7,228 nt of DNA from Chitinophagaceae bacterium. Lineage in GTDB: Bacteria; Bacteroidota; Bacteroidia; Chitinophagales; Chitinophagaceae. The notes under the pieces were generated by a model. That model did no database searches and was not told the DNA's origin. It saw only the letters and a list, made by a program, of their open reading frames with translations. The DNA lies in assembly GCA_026785745.1 (NCBI GenBank), contig JAJAZO010000074.1, positions 1-7,228 on the forward strand, in the 5' to 3' direction. Position 1 is the first letter of the stretch; each line of letters begins with the position of its first letter. A program made the position numbers and the translations under genes. This document shows positions 1-6,482 of the stretch, piece after piece.

Positions 1-383
1 GCATCATACACCTTGCGATAGATAGGTGCCAATAATTCGTTTTGTCTATCTTCTACTGCCTTATTTACTAATTGCTGCCAGTTTTGTATTTGATAAATTA
101 ATGTTGGCAATTCCTGTTCAATCTGTTTGCGAACAGCCGGAGGAGTTTTTATAGAATCCCTGTACACACTGTCTTTATATTGATACAAAGAAACGATCTG
201 TGCATACTGTGGATTTATTGAATCAGCCTGGTAGCGTTCCAGCAAAGAATCAAGTTTAGCTGTTTCTGGCATTATGCTTACCATGTTATCAACGCTGATG
301 TAACCAGCTTTCATCTGTGCACCGGCGTTGCCTGCTAATAAGAGACCCGTAGCCAGGGCAAATACTGTAAGAAATTTTTTCAT
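1..383 (-). CDS. Skp/OmpH-like periplasmic chaperone, second copy (3' end outside window)
   Basis: The first 127 codons of a gene that runs off the left edge. The ATG at 383-381 opens a typical signal peptide: MKK, a hydrophobic stretch to about residue 18, then a GNAGA-Q cleavage site after residue 22. The mature start (KAGYISVDNMVSIMPETAKLD) matches the beta-strand plus 'P.t...' helix entry of Skp/OmpH proteins. Residues about 39-125 are rich in charged residues and glutamine and read as helical arms; the run RQNELLAPIYRKVYDA resembles the point where the second arm returns towards the body. Skp-family proteins are trimeric periplasmic holdases that carry unfolded outer-membrane proteins to BamA. 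The gene follows a complete paralogue 96 bp upstream, and bamA lies before that, which supports the assignment. There is no Shine-Dalgarno sequence; the leader is A-rich, as is usual in Bacteroidota. It is clearly diverged from its neighbour, so partial functional specialisation is possible (inference). Confidence 0.82.
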   Translation of the reverse strand, partial: MKKFLTVFALATGLLLAGNAGAQMKAGYISVDNMVSIMPETAKLDSLLERYQADSINPQYAQIVSLYQYKDSVYRDSIKTPPAVRKQIEQELPTLIYQIQNWQQLVNKAVEDRQNELLAPIYRKVYD

Positions 384-399
384 TTGTTTGTTTTTGTTT

Positions 400-417
400 A
401 TCCCGGTTCTCCGGGAT
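400..417 (-). promoter_or_regulatory. GC-rich hairpin in the leader of the second Skp-like gene
   Basis: A perfect 7-bp inverted repeat, ATCCCGG / CCGGGAT, with a 4-nt loop (AGAA in the transcribed strand). It ends 16 nt before the ATG at 383, and an A/C-rich single-stranded leader follows it. No T tract follows on either strand, so it does not look like an intrinsic terminator. A stem this GC-rich in an AT-rich gap could be an mRNA stability or processing element, or could tune expression of the second chaperone relative to the first. The structure is seen in the sequence; the role is inference. Confidence 0.4.
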
Positions 418-479
418 TATTGTTTTACTATGATTAACAAAGAAGGCAGTTAGTTGCGCCATTCTCCTTTTTTTAACAC

Positions 480-992
480 TTATCGAACCCCCAGATCTTT
501 GAGCACATCTTCACTCTTGTCCAGTTTGGGGTCGGCAAATATAATGGTAATTCCCTCACTTTTGTCGAGTACAAAATCGTAGCCCCGCTGCACCGCCATT
601 TTTTGCACGGCATTGTACAACTTATCCTGTATAGGTTTGATCAATTCCTGTCTTTTTTTGAACAGATCTCCTTCAAAACCAAAGCGTTTGCGCTGCAAGT
701 CCCGGAGGGCTTTTTCCTTATTAAATAACTGGTCTTCCCTTTTTTTCTTCAGGTCATCACTCAGCATTACCTGCTCGGCTTCAAAGGCTTTATACATGCC
801 ATCCAGTGCGGTTTGCTGCCCATCAATATCCTTTTGCCAGCCAGCAGCAATATCATCCAACTGTTTTTGAGCGGTTTTGTAATCAGGCATTTTGTCTAAA
901 ATATACCTGGTATCAATAACAGCATACTTCTGCGCCTGTGCAACACCAGCAACAAGCAGGAGGCTAAAAACTGCAACCAATATTTTTTTCAT
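480..992 (-). CDS. Skp/OmpH-family periplasmic chaperone, first copy
   Basis: A complete 170-residue protein, close to the usual 160-180 residues of Skp/OmpH. A Sec signal peptide (MKK, hydrophobic core 4-17, AQA-Q) should be cut after residue 20. The mature protein begins KYAVIDTRYILDKMPDYKTA, the typical family entry strand. A long charged helical region (about 36-130, with AEQVMLSDDLKKKREDQLFNKEKAL) forms the presumed coiled-coil arms. A short beta-forming end follows (GYDFVLDKSEGITIIFADPKLDKSEDVLKDL), which in Skp closes the trimer body. Known family role: binding unfolded outer-membrane proteins in the periplasm for delivery to the BAM complex. It starts 39 bp after the bamA stop with no terminator between them, so the two are probably co-transcribed. 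The leader is AT-rich without a Shine-Dalgarno sequence. Chaperone activity itself is inferred from family and context. Confidence 0.9.
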   Translation of the reverse strand: MKKILVAVFSLLLVAGVAQAQKYAVIDTRYILDKMPDYKTAQKQLDDIAAGWQKDIDGQQTALDGMYKAFEAEQVMLSDDLKKKREDQLFNKEKALRDLQRKRFGFEGDLFKKRQELIKPIQDKLYNAVQKMAVQRGYDFVLDKSEGITIIFADPKLDKSEDVLKDLGVR

Positions 993-1031
993 ATAAATAA
1001 TTTTTTGAAATGTTGAATATCAATTTCACAA

Positions 1032-3767
1032 TTATTCCGGCTCAAAACCAAGCATAAAGGTAAACCGGGATGCTCCTTTCAATCCTGTTTGTCCGGGAGT
1101 GATGCGGTCAAGTCCTACACCATAGTCAAACCCGAGCAAACCAAACATTGGCAGGAAGAACCTCATTCCCACACCTACGCTGCGACGGAGACGGAACGGA
1201 TTGTAGTCCTTATAATCATGCCATCCATTGGCTGCTTCGAAAAATGATAAAGCATATATAGTGCTGCTGGGGTTTGTTACCAGCGGGAAACGCATCTCTA
1301 AAGTATATTTATTAAACATGATAAAGAAGTTGGAAGCAGTTTGCTGATCAGGATTCACTGTAGGATCAGATGTCTCGTAAACAGGATAGCCACGGTGTGC
1401 TATAATATCGAATCCAAGCAACCCAAAGTTATTCGTCAACCCTGCATCACCCACCTGGAAACGTTCAAAGGGTGAGTAACCAAGTTTGTTATTGTAGCGG
1501 CCCATAAAACCATACTTGGCTGCTATCTTCAACACCAACTGACGATTTTTTTCAGCACCCATTGGCTTACCAATTGGAACAAACCATTCTGCATTAAACT
1601 TCCACTTATGGTACTCCGGAGTTTTATAGGGATTGGAAGAACTAACTATTTTCTTATTAAATAAAGAGTATGGCGGTGTAAACTGCAAACTGGCTATAAT
1701 ATTGGAACCGCTGGTAGGGAAAACAGGATTGAATACTGATGATCGTTGTAATCCGATCTTCATGCTGATATTACTTGATGTTCCGTCTTTCAATCCGGCA
1801 AATATGGGATAGTCGCTCAGTTTATACTGCGTAAGATTCAATGTGTAAACAAGACTGAAAAAGTCATCCGGCCATTTTAATTGTTTACCGAGTGAAACAG
1901 AAAAACCAGTTGTCTTCAAATAATTCGTATCTGATTTAGCCCGGTCTATCTGCCCGGTAAACTGGTCAAATGCATTTGAGAATTTACTGTTGTTGATGCC
2001 AAACGTAAGAGAGTTTCTTTTTTTACCACCCAACCAGGGTTCGGTAAAAGAAGCACTGAGTGAACGGTAAGCCCGGCCATTTGACTGGATACGAAGGCTC
2101 AGTTTTTGTCCATCACCGGTAGGTAATGGATCCCAGGCTGATTTCTTCCAAATATTTCGGATAGAAAAATTATTGAACGTAACACCGAGTGTTCCAGTAA
2201 GACCTACACCACCACCCCAACCGGCAGAAAGCTCCAACTGATCAGACGATTTTTCTTCGAGTTTCCAGTTAATGTCCACCGTACCATCATCAGAATTGGG
2301 GACCACGCCGGGGTTGATTGTTTCCTGATTGAAGAATTGCAGGTTTGCCAATTCCCGTTGTGAACGGATAAGATCTGACCGGCTGAATAATTCCCCCGGA
2401 ACCGTTCTAAGTTCACGGCGAATTACATAGTCTTTTGTTTTTTCATTACCTGCAATGGTAACATTCTTTATTCTTGCCTGCGGTCCTTCCGTAATTCTTA
2501 TTTCATGATCAATGGTATCATTGTACACCGCTGTTTCTACCGGCTCTACCCGGAAGAACAGGTACCCATCATCCATATACAGGCCGCTGATGTCGCCTCC
2601 TTCCTGTGCTGCTTCTTTACCAAGCCGTTTATTGAGGATACCGATATTATAAACATCACCTTTATTAATTCCTAAAAGTACATTGAGTAAAGAATCAGTG
2701 TACTTCGCATTTCCTTTCCAGGCAATATTGCCGAAATAATATTTTTTGCCTTCATCTACTTTCAGGTCAACATTGATGTTGCCGTCTTTTGTAGCAATCG
2801 TTGTATCGGCAATAATCTGTGCATCACGATACCCCTGCGAATTATAATAGTCGAGTACCTTGTTCTTATCCTCTTCGAATTTGGTAGTATTAAACTTTGC
2901 ACCGCTTAGTTTGAAACGGAAATAAGGGTCTAATACTTTTTTTGTTTTACTTATTGAAAGGAAGCCCCATTCATTTATGTATTCATTAAAAGAGAAAGGC
3001 TTAGTTGTACCGTAAGGACTTGGTGTTTTGTCAGCAGCCTCCAGCGATACTTTACTCATTTCCTTGGTTCCCTTCATCTGCTTTTTTAGCCGAAGGCCAT
3101 CAACGCCGCTATTTCCAAAAAAACGGACATTATCAATGTGAACCTTTTTGCCTTTGTCCACATAGATAATCATGGCATTTGAATTAGCAAATGAAGTATC
3201 AGGGGTTTCTTCAATTCGTACTGTTACATTCTGGTAGGCCTTATCGGTATAAAATTTAGTAACCTGTTCTACAATTTGGCGACGGGTATTTTCTGTAATA
3301 ATAGTTTGCTTGGCCAACGTTACTTTGGTCAATATTTCTTCTTCGTCTGATTTTTTAATGCCAACAAATTTAAAATTGCCAAGTCGGGGACGTTCAACAA
3401 CACTTACTTCAATCCATACTTTATCATCCTGTACCCGGGTAATATATACCTGCACACCGGAAAAAAACTTTTGCCGCCAAAGAGCTGCAATGGCTTTAGC
3501 AAAAATATCTGCGCCGGGATGAACGAATTTATCACCGGGCTGTAGGTTCGTAATAGAATAAACGATAGAAGTATCCAGGTGTTTTATCCCGGTAATCTTA
3601 ATGTCAGCGATAGAATACTCTTTGGGAATTTTGGAATTTTTCCATTCCAATAGTTTAGGGTCCACAGAAGTAGGATTGGATGTGTCTGGTCCCTGTGCAG
3701 AAACGTCAGATACAGATACAAACACAGTAACCACAATAATACTAAGCCTTAGTAAAAATCTTTGCAT
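1032..3767 (-). CDS. bamA: BamA, outer-membrane protein assembly factor
   Basis: Central subunit of the BAM complex, which folds and inserts beta-barrel proteins into the outer membrane. The 911-residue product has a signal peptide (MQRFLLRLSIIVVTVF...VSA-Q, cut after about residue 24). Five POTRA repeats follow, at roughly 51-126, 127-204, 205-339, 340-428 and 429-503, each with the strand-helix-helix-strand pattern and turns such as IKITGIKHL, VRFFGNSG, IAWKGNA and VTIAGNEKT. A 16-stranded barrel fills about 506-911. R792-G793-Y794 (IIAHRGYPVYE) corresponds to the conserved (V/I)RGF/Y motif of loop L6. The third POTRA is about 50 residues longer than usual (SPYGTTKPFSFNEYINEWG region), as in Bacteroidota BamA. 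The frame also stays open to an ATG at 3812, but that would put 15 polar residues before the signal peptide, so the ATG at 3767 is preferred. Two Skp-like genes follow directly, a functional grouping. Confidence 0.96.
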   Translation of the reverse strand: MQRFLLRLSIIVVTVFVSVSDVSAQGPDTSNPTSVDPKLLEWKNSKIPKEYSIADIKITGIKHLDTSIVYSITNLQPGDKFVHPGADIFAKAIAALWRQKFFSGVQVYITRVQDDKVWIEVSVVERPRLGNFKFVGIKKSDEEEILTKVTLAKQTIITENTRRQIVEQVTKFYTDKAYQNVTVRIEETPDTSFANSNAMIIYVDKGKKVHIDNVRFFGNSGVDGLRLKKQMKGTKEMSKVSLEAADKTPSPYGTTKPFSFNEYINEWGFLSISKTKKVLDPYFRFKLSGAKFNTTKFEEDKNKVLDYYNSQGYRDAQIIADTTIATKDGNINVDLKVDEGKKYYFGNIAWKGNAKYTDSLLNVLLGINKGDVYNIGILNKRLGKEAAQEGGDISGLYMDDGYLFFRVEPVETAVYNDTIDHEIRITEGPQARIKNVTIAGNEKTKDYVIRRELRTVPGELFSRSDLIRSQRELANLQFFNQETINPGVVPNSDDGTVDINWKLEEKSSDQLELSAGWGGGVGLTGTLGVTFNNFSIRNIWKKSAWDPLPTGDGQKLSLRIQSNGRAYRSLSASFTEPWLGGKKRNSLTFGINNSKFSNAFDQFTGQIDRAKSDTNYLKTTGFSVSLGKQLKWPDDFFSLVYTLNLTQYKLSDYPIFAGLKDGTSSNISMKIGLQRSSVFNPVFPTSGSNIIASLQFTPPYSLFNKKIVSSSNPYKTPEYHKWKFNAEWFVPIGKPMGAEKNRQLVLKIAAKYGFMGRYNNKLGYSPFERFQVGDAGLTNNFGLLGFDIIAHRGYPVYETSDPTVNPDQQTASNFFIMFNKYTLEMRFPLVTNPSSTIYALSFFEAANGWHDYKDYNPFRLRRSVGVGMRFFLPMFGLLGFDYGVGLDRITPGQTGLKGASRFTFMLGFEPE

Positions 3768-3906
3768 GATTGATTGTTCAAAGTCAGTCTCAAAATGTGC
3801 CGAAGCAGCCATTAATTTGTTGCTTTACAGGCCCACCCCTCTGGTTGAGGCGGCAAAATAACGGTAAAAAATTGAAGTCTTTGTTAAAGAAAAGGGGAAA
3901 GAAAGT

Positions 3907-3938
3907 CAAATACGGCCATAAAAGGCAAATGTGTCAAA
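3907..3938 (-). promoter_or_regulatory. possible promoter for bamA and the chaperone genes
   Basis: In the 205-bp gap between uppS and bamA, the minus strand reads TTTGACA (TTTG at 3938-3935), then 19 bp after that hexamer TATTTG (3912-3907). The Bacteroidota consensus is TTTG, about 19-21 bp, then TAnnTTTG, so the -33 part fits well but the -7 part lacks two bases between TA and TTTG. The predicted transcript would have a leader of about 130 nt before the bamA ATG. Tentative: the gap is AT-rich and such matches arise by chance. Nothing else recognisable lies in this gap. Confidence 0.3.
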
Positions 3939-3972
3939 AAATAATTCCTGAAAAAGGCTTTTCTACTTCGAT

Positions 3973-4743
3973 TTACTGATTTATTTGACTTGCTGGCTGG
4001 TTTTCCACCTGGTCGCTCGTTTTACCAAACCGTCTTTCCCGGCCCTGGTAGTCCAGAATGGCTTCGTACAGGTTTTCCTTTCTGAAATCTGGCCAGCGAA
4101 CATTGGTGAAATATAACTCGGCATAAGCCAGTTGATACAGCAAAAAATTGCTGATTCGATATTCTCCACTGGTTCGAATCATCAGTTCCGGATCGGGAAA
4201 ACCGCTGGTACAGAGGTATTGTTGCAGAATATCCTGATCAATATTTTCTATATTCAACCGGCCGCTTTTTACTTCCCAGGCTATACTTTTTACGGCGTTC
4301 AGCAATTCCCATCTTCCGCTGTAGCTTAAAGCCATTATCAGGTTCAGCCCGGTATTTTCTTTTGTAATGTCGAGAGCTTCGTTTAGTTCATTTTTAGCAT
4401 ACTCAGGCAGCATGTTCATATCGCCAATTACATGCAGCCTGATATTGTTTTTATCAAGGCTTTCCACTTCTTTTCGGATGGTGCTTACCAGCAATTCCAT
4501 CAGACCAATTACTTCATACTCTGGCCGGTCCCAGTTTTCTGTAGAAAAGGCATAAAGGGTGAGATATTCGATGCCCAGCTCAGCAGAGCCTTCCACAATA
4601 TTTCGTACACTTTCTACTCCATGAAAATGACCGAAGAGTCTGTCTTCACCTTTTTCTTTTGCCCAACGGCCATTGCCATCCATAATGATGGCTATATGGC
4701 GGGGTAGATTGCCTTTGTCTATTTTTTCAAGTAATTGAGACAT
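3973..4743 (-). CDS. uppS: UppS, di-trans,poly-cis-undecaprenyl-diphosphate synthase
   Basis: A cis-prenyltransferase that extends farnesyl diphosphate with eight isopentenyl diphosphates to give C55 undecaprenyl diphosphate, precursor of the lipid carrier for peptidoglycan and surface polysaccharides. It is a cytosolic, membrane-associated homodimer. The 256-residue protein has all family signatures: HIAIIMDGNGRWA with the Mg2+/pyrophosphate aspartate D22 plus N24, R26 and W27; R35 and H39 in DRLFGH; YAFSTENWDRP (64-74); SYSGRW (140-145); and RTSGEYRISNFLLYQLAYAELYF (190-212), holding R190, E194, R196 and E209. These sit at a constant offset of four from the E. coli residues D26, R194, E198, R200 and E213, so the enzyme should be active. 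A short polar tail (from about 241) carries no motif. The gene follows a strong terminator and has its own -7 element, so it probably begins a transcription unit leading towards bamA. Confidence 0.97.
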   Translation of the reverse strand: MSQLLEKIDKGNLPRHIAIIMDGNGRWAKEKGEDRLFGHFHGVESVRNIVEGSAELGIEYLTLYAFSTENWDRPEYEVIGLMELLVSTIRKEVESLDKNNIRLHVIGDMNMLPEYAKNELNEALDITKENTGLNLIMALSYSGRWELLNAVKSIAWEVKSGRLNIENIDQDILQQYLCTSGFPDPELMIRTSGEYRISNFLLYQLAYAELYFTNVRWPDFRKENLYEAILDYQGRERRFGKTSDQVENQPASQINQ

Positions 4744-4766
4744 AAAAAGGTTGCTAAGCGAACAAT

Positions 4767-4774
4767 CAAAGGTA
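4767..4774 (-). promoter_or_regulatory. -7 promoter element of uppS
   Basis: The minus strand reads TACCTTTG, a perfect match to the Bacteroidota -7 consensus TAnnTTTG, 23 bp before the uppS ATG. Transcription would start about 17 nt before the ATG. No TTTG sits at the expected 19-21 bp upstream; the nearest (4806-4803) is 28 bp away, so the -33 half is weak or missing. Its position between a strong upstream terminator and uppS makes a promoter here functionally sensible. Confidence 0.45.
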
Positions 4775-4829
4775 TTGCGGATTGGCGGGATTTTTATCGG
4801 GACAAATAAATTTTGCCAATTAAAAGAAA

Positions 4830-4875
4830 AAAGCCGCTTCTTCCTTCGACAAGCTCAGGATTACGAAGCGGCTTT
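4830..4875 (-). terminator. strong intrinsic terminator after the DUF2541-like gene
   Basis: A perfect 11-bp stem, AAAGCCGCTTC (4830-4840) with GAAGCGGCTTT (4865-4875), and a 24-nt loop. In the minus-strand transcript the stem is followed by a U-rich run (TTTTTTCTTTTAATT), so it acts in the direction of the local genes. It lies 20 bp beyond the stop codon at 4896 and should separate this gene from uppS. In the plus direction an A-rich tract follows, so it is not bidirectional. The loop is unusually long because it carries a repeat-like sequence. Confidence 0.88.
4843..4859. repeat. 17-bp interspersed-repeat-like sequence in the terminator loop
   Basis: CCTTCGACAAGCTCAGG, reverse complement CCTGAGCTTGTCGAAGG. 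From memory, not checked, this sequence recurs in intergenic regions of many unrelated bacterial genomes as a short REP-like repeat, often beside or inside hairpins. Its ends (TCCT / AGGA, 4842-4845 and 4857-4860) are complementary and could form a small stem inside the larger loop. Only one copy is present in this window, so repeat status cannot be shown here. Confidence 0.45.
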
Positions 4876-4895
4876 AAAAAATATACATCATTGAT

Positions 4896-5318
4896 TTAGT
4901 TTCTGCCCCAAACAGCCATCCTTGATTTCCCTCTCAGGTAGCCTTTTGTTTCGTACCAGAACTCAATTTTGGTAAGATGTCTTAATCCTCCATCCATATC
5001 AATAACACGGCTTTCGCTGCCTTGTACAAAGCGATTTTTTAATTCAACATTTTGTTTGGTTCCATTATCAAAATGAATGATCATTTTGTACATTTTCAAT
5101 GGGCCATCAGTTACTTTTAGTTTTATCTGGCGTACATCATCTTTCCAATTGCCAAAATTGATAACATCATAGTCAGAACTAAAACCTACTTTTTTATCTG
5201 CCAGGAAAAACCAATCACCGGTTTTGCTTTTTGTGCTGGTGTTATCAGATGTAAAGGCTGTAGTAAGGCTGAAAACAGCAGCAATAAGGGTGCTGTAAAA
5301 AAAAGTTGTCAGGCGCAT
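4896..5318 (-). CDS. small secreted beta-rich protein, DUF2541-like, function unknown
   Basis: A 140-residue protein with a Sec signal peptide (hydrophobic 5-22, cut near 21-24); there is no lipobox cysteine. The mature part (about 34-140) is predicted beta-rich: WFFLADKKVGFSSDYDVINFG, VRQIKLKVTDGPLKMYKMIIHFDNGT, VELKNRFVQGSESRVIDMDGGLRHLTKIEFWYETKG and a final RMAVWGRN. The combination of paired strands, 'S.SRVIDM.GG.R.L.KIEFWYET' and the closing 'WGR' resembles what I recall of DUF2541-type secreted domains in Bacteroidota and Proteobacteria. That name is from memory and moderately sure. A periplasmic or surface location follows from the signal peptide. No catalytic residues or cysteines stand out. 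It lies between the DUF6089 and uppS genes with AT-rich gaps on both sides and its own strong terminator, so it may be a separate transcription unit. The leader is AT-rich with no Shine-Dalgarno sequence. Confidence 0.78.
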   Translation of the reverse strand: MRLTTFFYSTLIAAVFSLTTAFTSDNTSTKSKTGDWFFLADKKVGFSSDYDVINFGNWKDDVRQIKLKVTDGPLKMYKMIIHFDNGTKQNVELKNRFVQGSESRVIDMDGGLRHLTKIEFWYETKGYLRGKSRMAVWGRN

Positions 5319-5359
5319 AGTAACAATTATTAGGTTAATTAAATGTGGTTGGTGAAACT

Positions 5360-5371
5360 ACTTTATAAAGT
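5360..5371. promoter_or_regulatory. 12-bp palindrome upstream of the DUF2541-like gene
   Basis: ACTTTATAAAGT is a perfect palindrome 41 bp before the ATG at 5318. On the minus strand it overlaps TAACTTTA, one base off the -7 consensus TAnnTTTG, but no TTTG occurs at the right distance upstream. It might be an operator over a weak promoter or simply chance in AT-rich DNA. The rest of the 169-bp gap (5319-5487) holds no clear terminator for the preceding gene. Confidence 0.2.
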
Positions 5372-5487
5372 TACATAATAGACCATGTATTAATTAGTGT
5401 AGTTTAATGTTACTGCTAAATAAATACAATATGGGATATGCACACTAACCCATCTGGGTGATTTTATAGTTATAGCTATGCAAGAAA

Positions 5488-6351
5488 TTAGTCAGCCTTA
5501 GGGCACCTGTACGACTGGAGATTGAAAGTAATATGGAACATAGCCGTTACAAACTGATCTTTCTGCTTGCTATTACCCCGTTGACGACCGGGAATACCAA
5601 TAGGGTCGCCAATTTCGTATGACCTGTCGCTTAATAATAAAGCATTGGATGTACTTCCATCAGGATTAGCAGGAAAAGCTGCGAGATCAACATAGGTTTT
5701 ACTTACATCATCCAGGTAGTCTGTGTTAGTAAACCGGTGCAGTATTTCAAACCCTATATTAATTCTTTCATTAAAGGAATATTTGACACCGCCACCAAAA
5801 GGAATGCTGATGCCAATAGAACTGTATTGTTTGCGGCTAGGATATAAGGGACTATCCTGCCCTTCTGTTCCCAATGGCCGTAGAAATATTTTTTCCCCTC
5901 GCAGGAATGCATAGGGGTCGTAACTAAAAACACCGGCACCAAATGTTATATATGGAGTGAAACTATAAGCCGGCTCGCCGGGCATAAAACGAAAGAAATT
6001 AAAATCGCCTTGTAAACTAAGCTCCCAAACTTTGGTGTTAAAGCTAAGGTTGCGGCTGTACATGTATTGGTTATGGTCGTTGTATTGGTCAGAATAGCCT
6101 AACTGTGCAAAACTGGCACCTAACCTCAATGCTATATAGTTACCTAAGTTTTTACGGAAAAAAATACTGGCAGCCACTTTAGGCCGGTTTAGCCGGCCAC
6201 GGGTATTTATATCGCCAAAATAATGGCCGGCACCAATTCCCACTCCAAACTCACCTTCCTGCACTATAGACTCCTGTGCTGAAACAGCGGTAGTGCCTGA
6301 AAAAAAGGCCAGTAAAGAAAATACAAGGGCTGCAATAAACTTCTTCATCAT
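5488..6351 (-). CDS. DUF6089 / PorG-like outer-membrane beta-barrel protein
   Basis: A 287-residue protein with a clear signal peptide (MMKK, hydrophobic 5-17, VSA-Q, cut after residue 25). The mature part has alternating amphipathic strands ending in aromatic residues, as in small outer-membrane barrels. Family-typical segments are FGVGIGAGHYFGDIN near the start, FFRKNLGNYIALRLGASFAQLGYSD, SFTPYITFGAGVFSYDPYA, ISIPFGGGVKYSFNERINIGFEILHRFTNTDYLDDVS, LSDRSYE and a terminal strand DQFVTAMFHITFNL. These match what I know of the DUF6089 family, which includes PorG, the outer-membrane partner of the PorK/PorN ring in the type IX secretion system. Position between nadK and uppS/bamA also fits that family in Bacteroidota. 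Whether this copy serves secretion or is a general barrel cannot be told from the sequence. Either of two adjacent ATGs (6351, 6348) could be the start. Confidence 0.86.
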   Translation of the reverse strand: MMKKFIAALVFSLLAFFSGTTAVSAQESIVQEGEFGVGIGAGHYFGDINTRGRLNRPKVAASIFFRKNLGNYIALRLGASFAQLGYSDQYNDHNQYMYSRNLSFNTKVWELSLQGDFNFFRFMPGEPAYSFTPYITFGAGVFSYDPYAFLRGEKIFLRPLGTEGQDSPLYPSRKQYSSIGISIPFGGGVKYSFNERINIGFEILHRFTNTDYLDDVSKTYVDLAAFPANPDGSTSNALLLSDRSYEIGDPIGIPGRQRGNSKQKDQFVTAMFHITFNLQSYRCPKAD

Positions 6352-6405
6352 AACTTAAAAAATGGTTCGGAATTAACTTAGAACGTTAAAAATACTATTT
6401 TCTTT

Positions 6406-6432
6406 TATTTGTGGCCAGAAATTACACAAATA
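6406..6432. repeat. 8-bp inverted repeat upstream of the DUF6089 gene
   Basis: TATTTGTG (6406-6413) and CACAAATA (6425-6432) are perfect inverted arms separated by 11 bp. The site begins 55 bp before the ATG at 6351, where a promoter or operator could lie. In the minus strand the arm reads as TATTTG, similar to a shortened -7 element. A dimeric regulator site or a weak RNA hairpin are both possible; nothing in the sequence decides between them. Confidence 0.3.
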
Positions 6433-6463
6433 GTGCTTTTGCAGGGTCTGGGAGAAAATGAAA

Positions 6464-6482
6464 CGGACATAATTCTGGTCCG
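6464..6482 (-). terminator. weak possible terminator after nadK
   Basis: A 5-bp GC-rich stem CGGAC / GTCCG with a 9-nt loop, 13 bp beyond the nadK stop. In the minus-strand transcript it is followed by TTTCATTTTCT, a broken U tract. The stem is short, so termination would be partial at best and read-through into the DUF6089 gene is likely. Confidence 0.3.

Noticed and set aside
1006..1028. TGAAAT / ATTTCA inverted repeat between bamA and the first Skp-like gene
   Set aside because: Only A-T rich 6-bp arms with an 11-nt loop in a 39-bp gap and no U tract after it; too weak to call a terminator or regulator.
2204..2416. 70-codon minus-strand frame inside bamA
   Set aside because: Lies in another frame within the POTRA5-barrel junction of BamA and shows no independent features.
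3601..3979. Two overlapping plus-strand open frames across the bamA start and the gap before it
   Set aside because: They overlap the signal-peptide region of bamA in antisense and have compositions typical of chance frames (runs of S, C and K).
4132..4707. Several plus-strand open frames opposite uppS
   Set aside because: uppS is intact with all catalytic residues; the opposite frames are shadows of its codon pattern.
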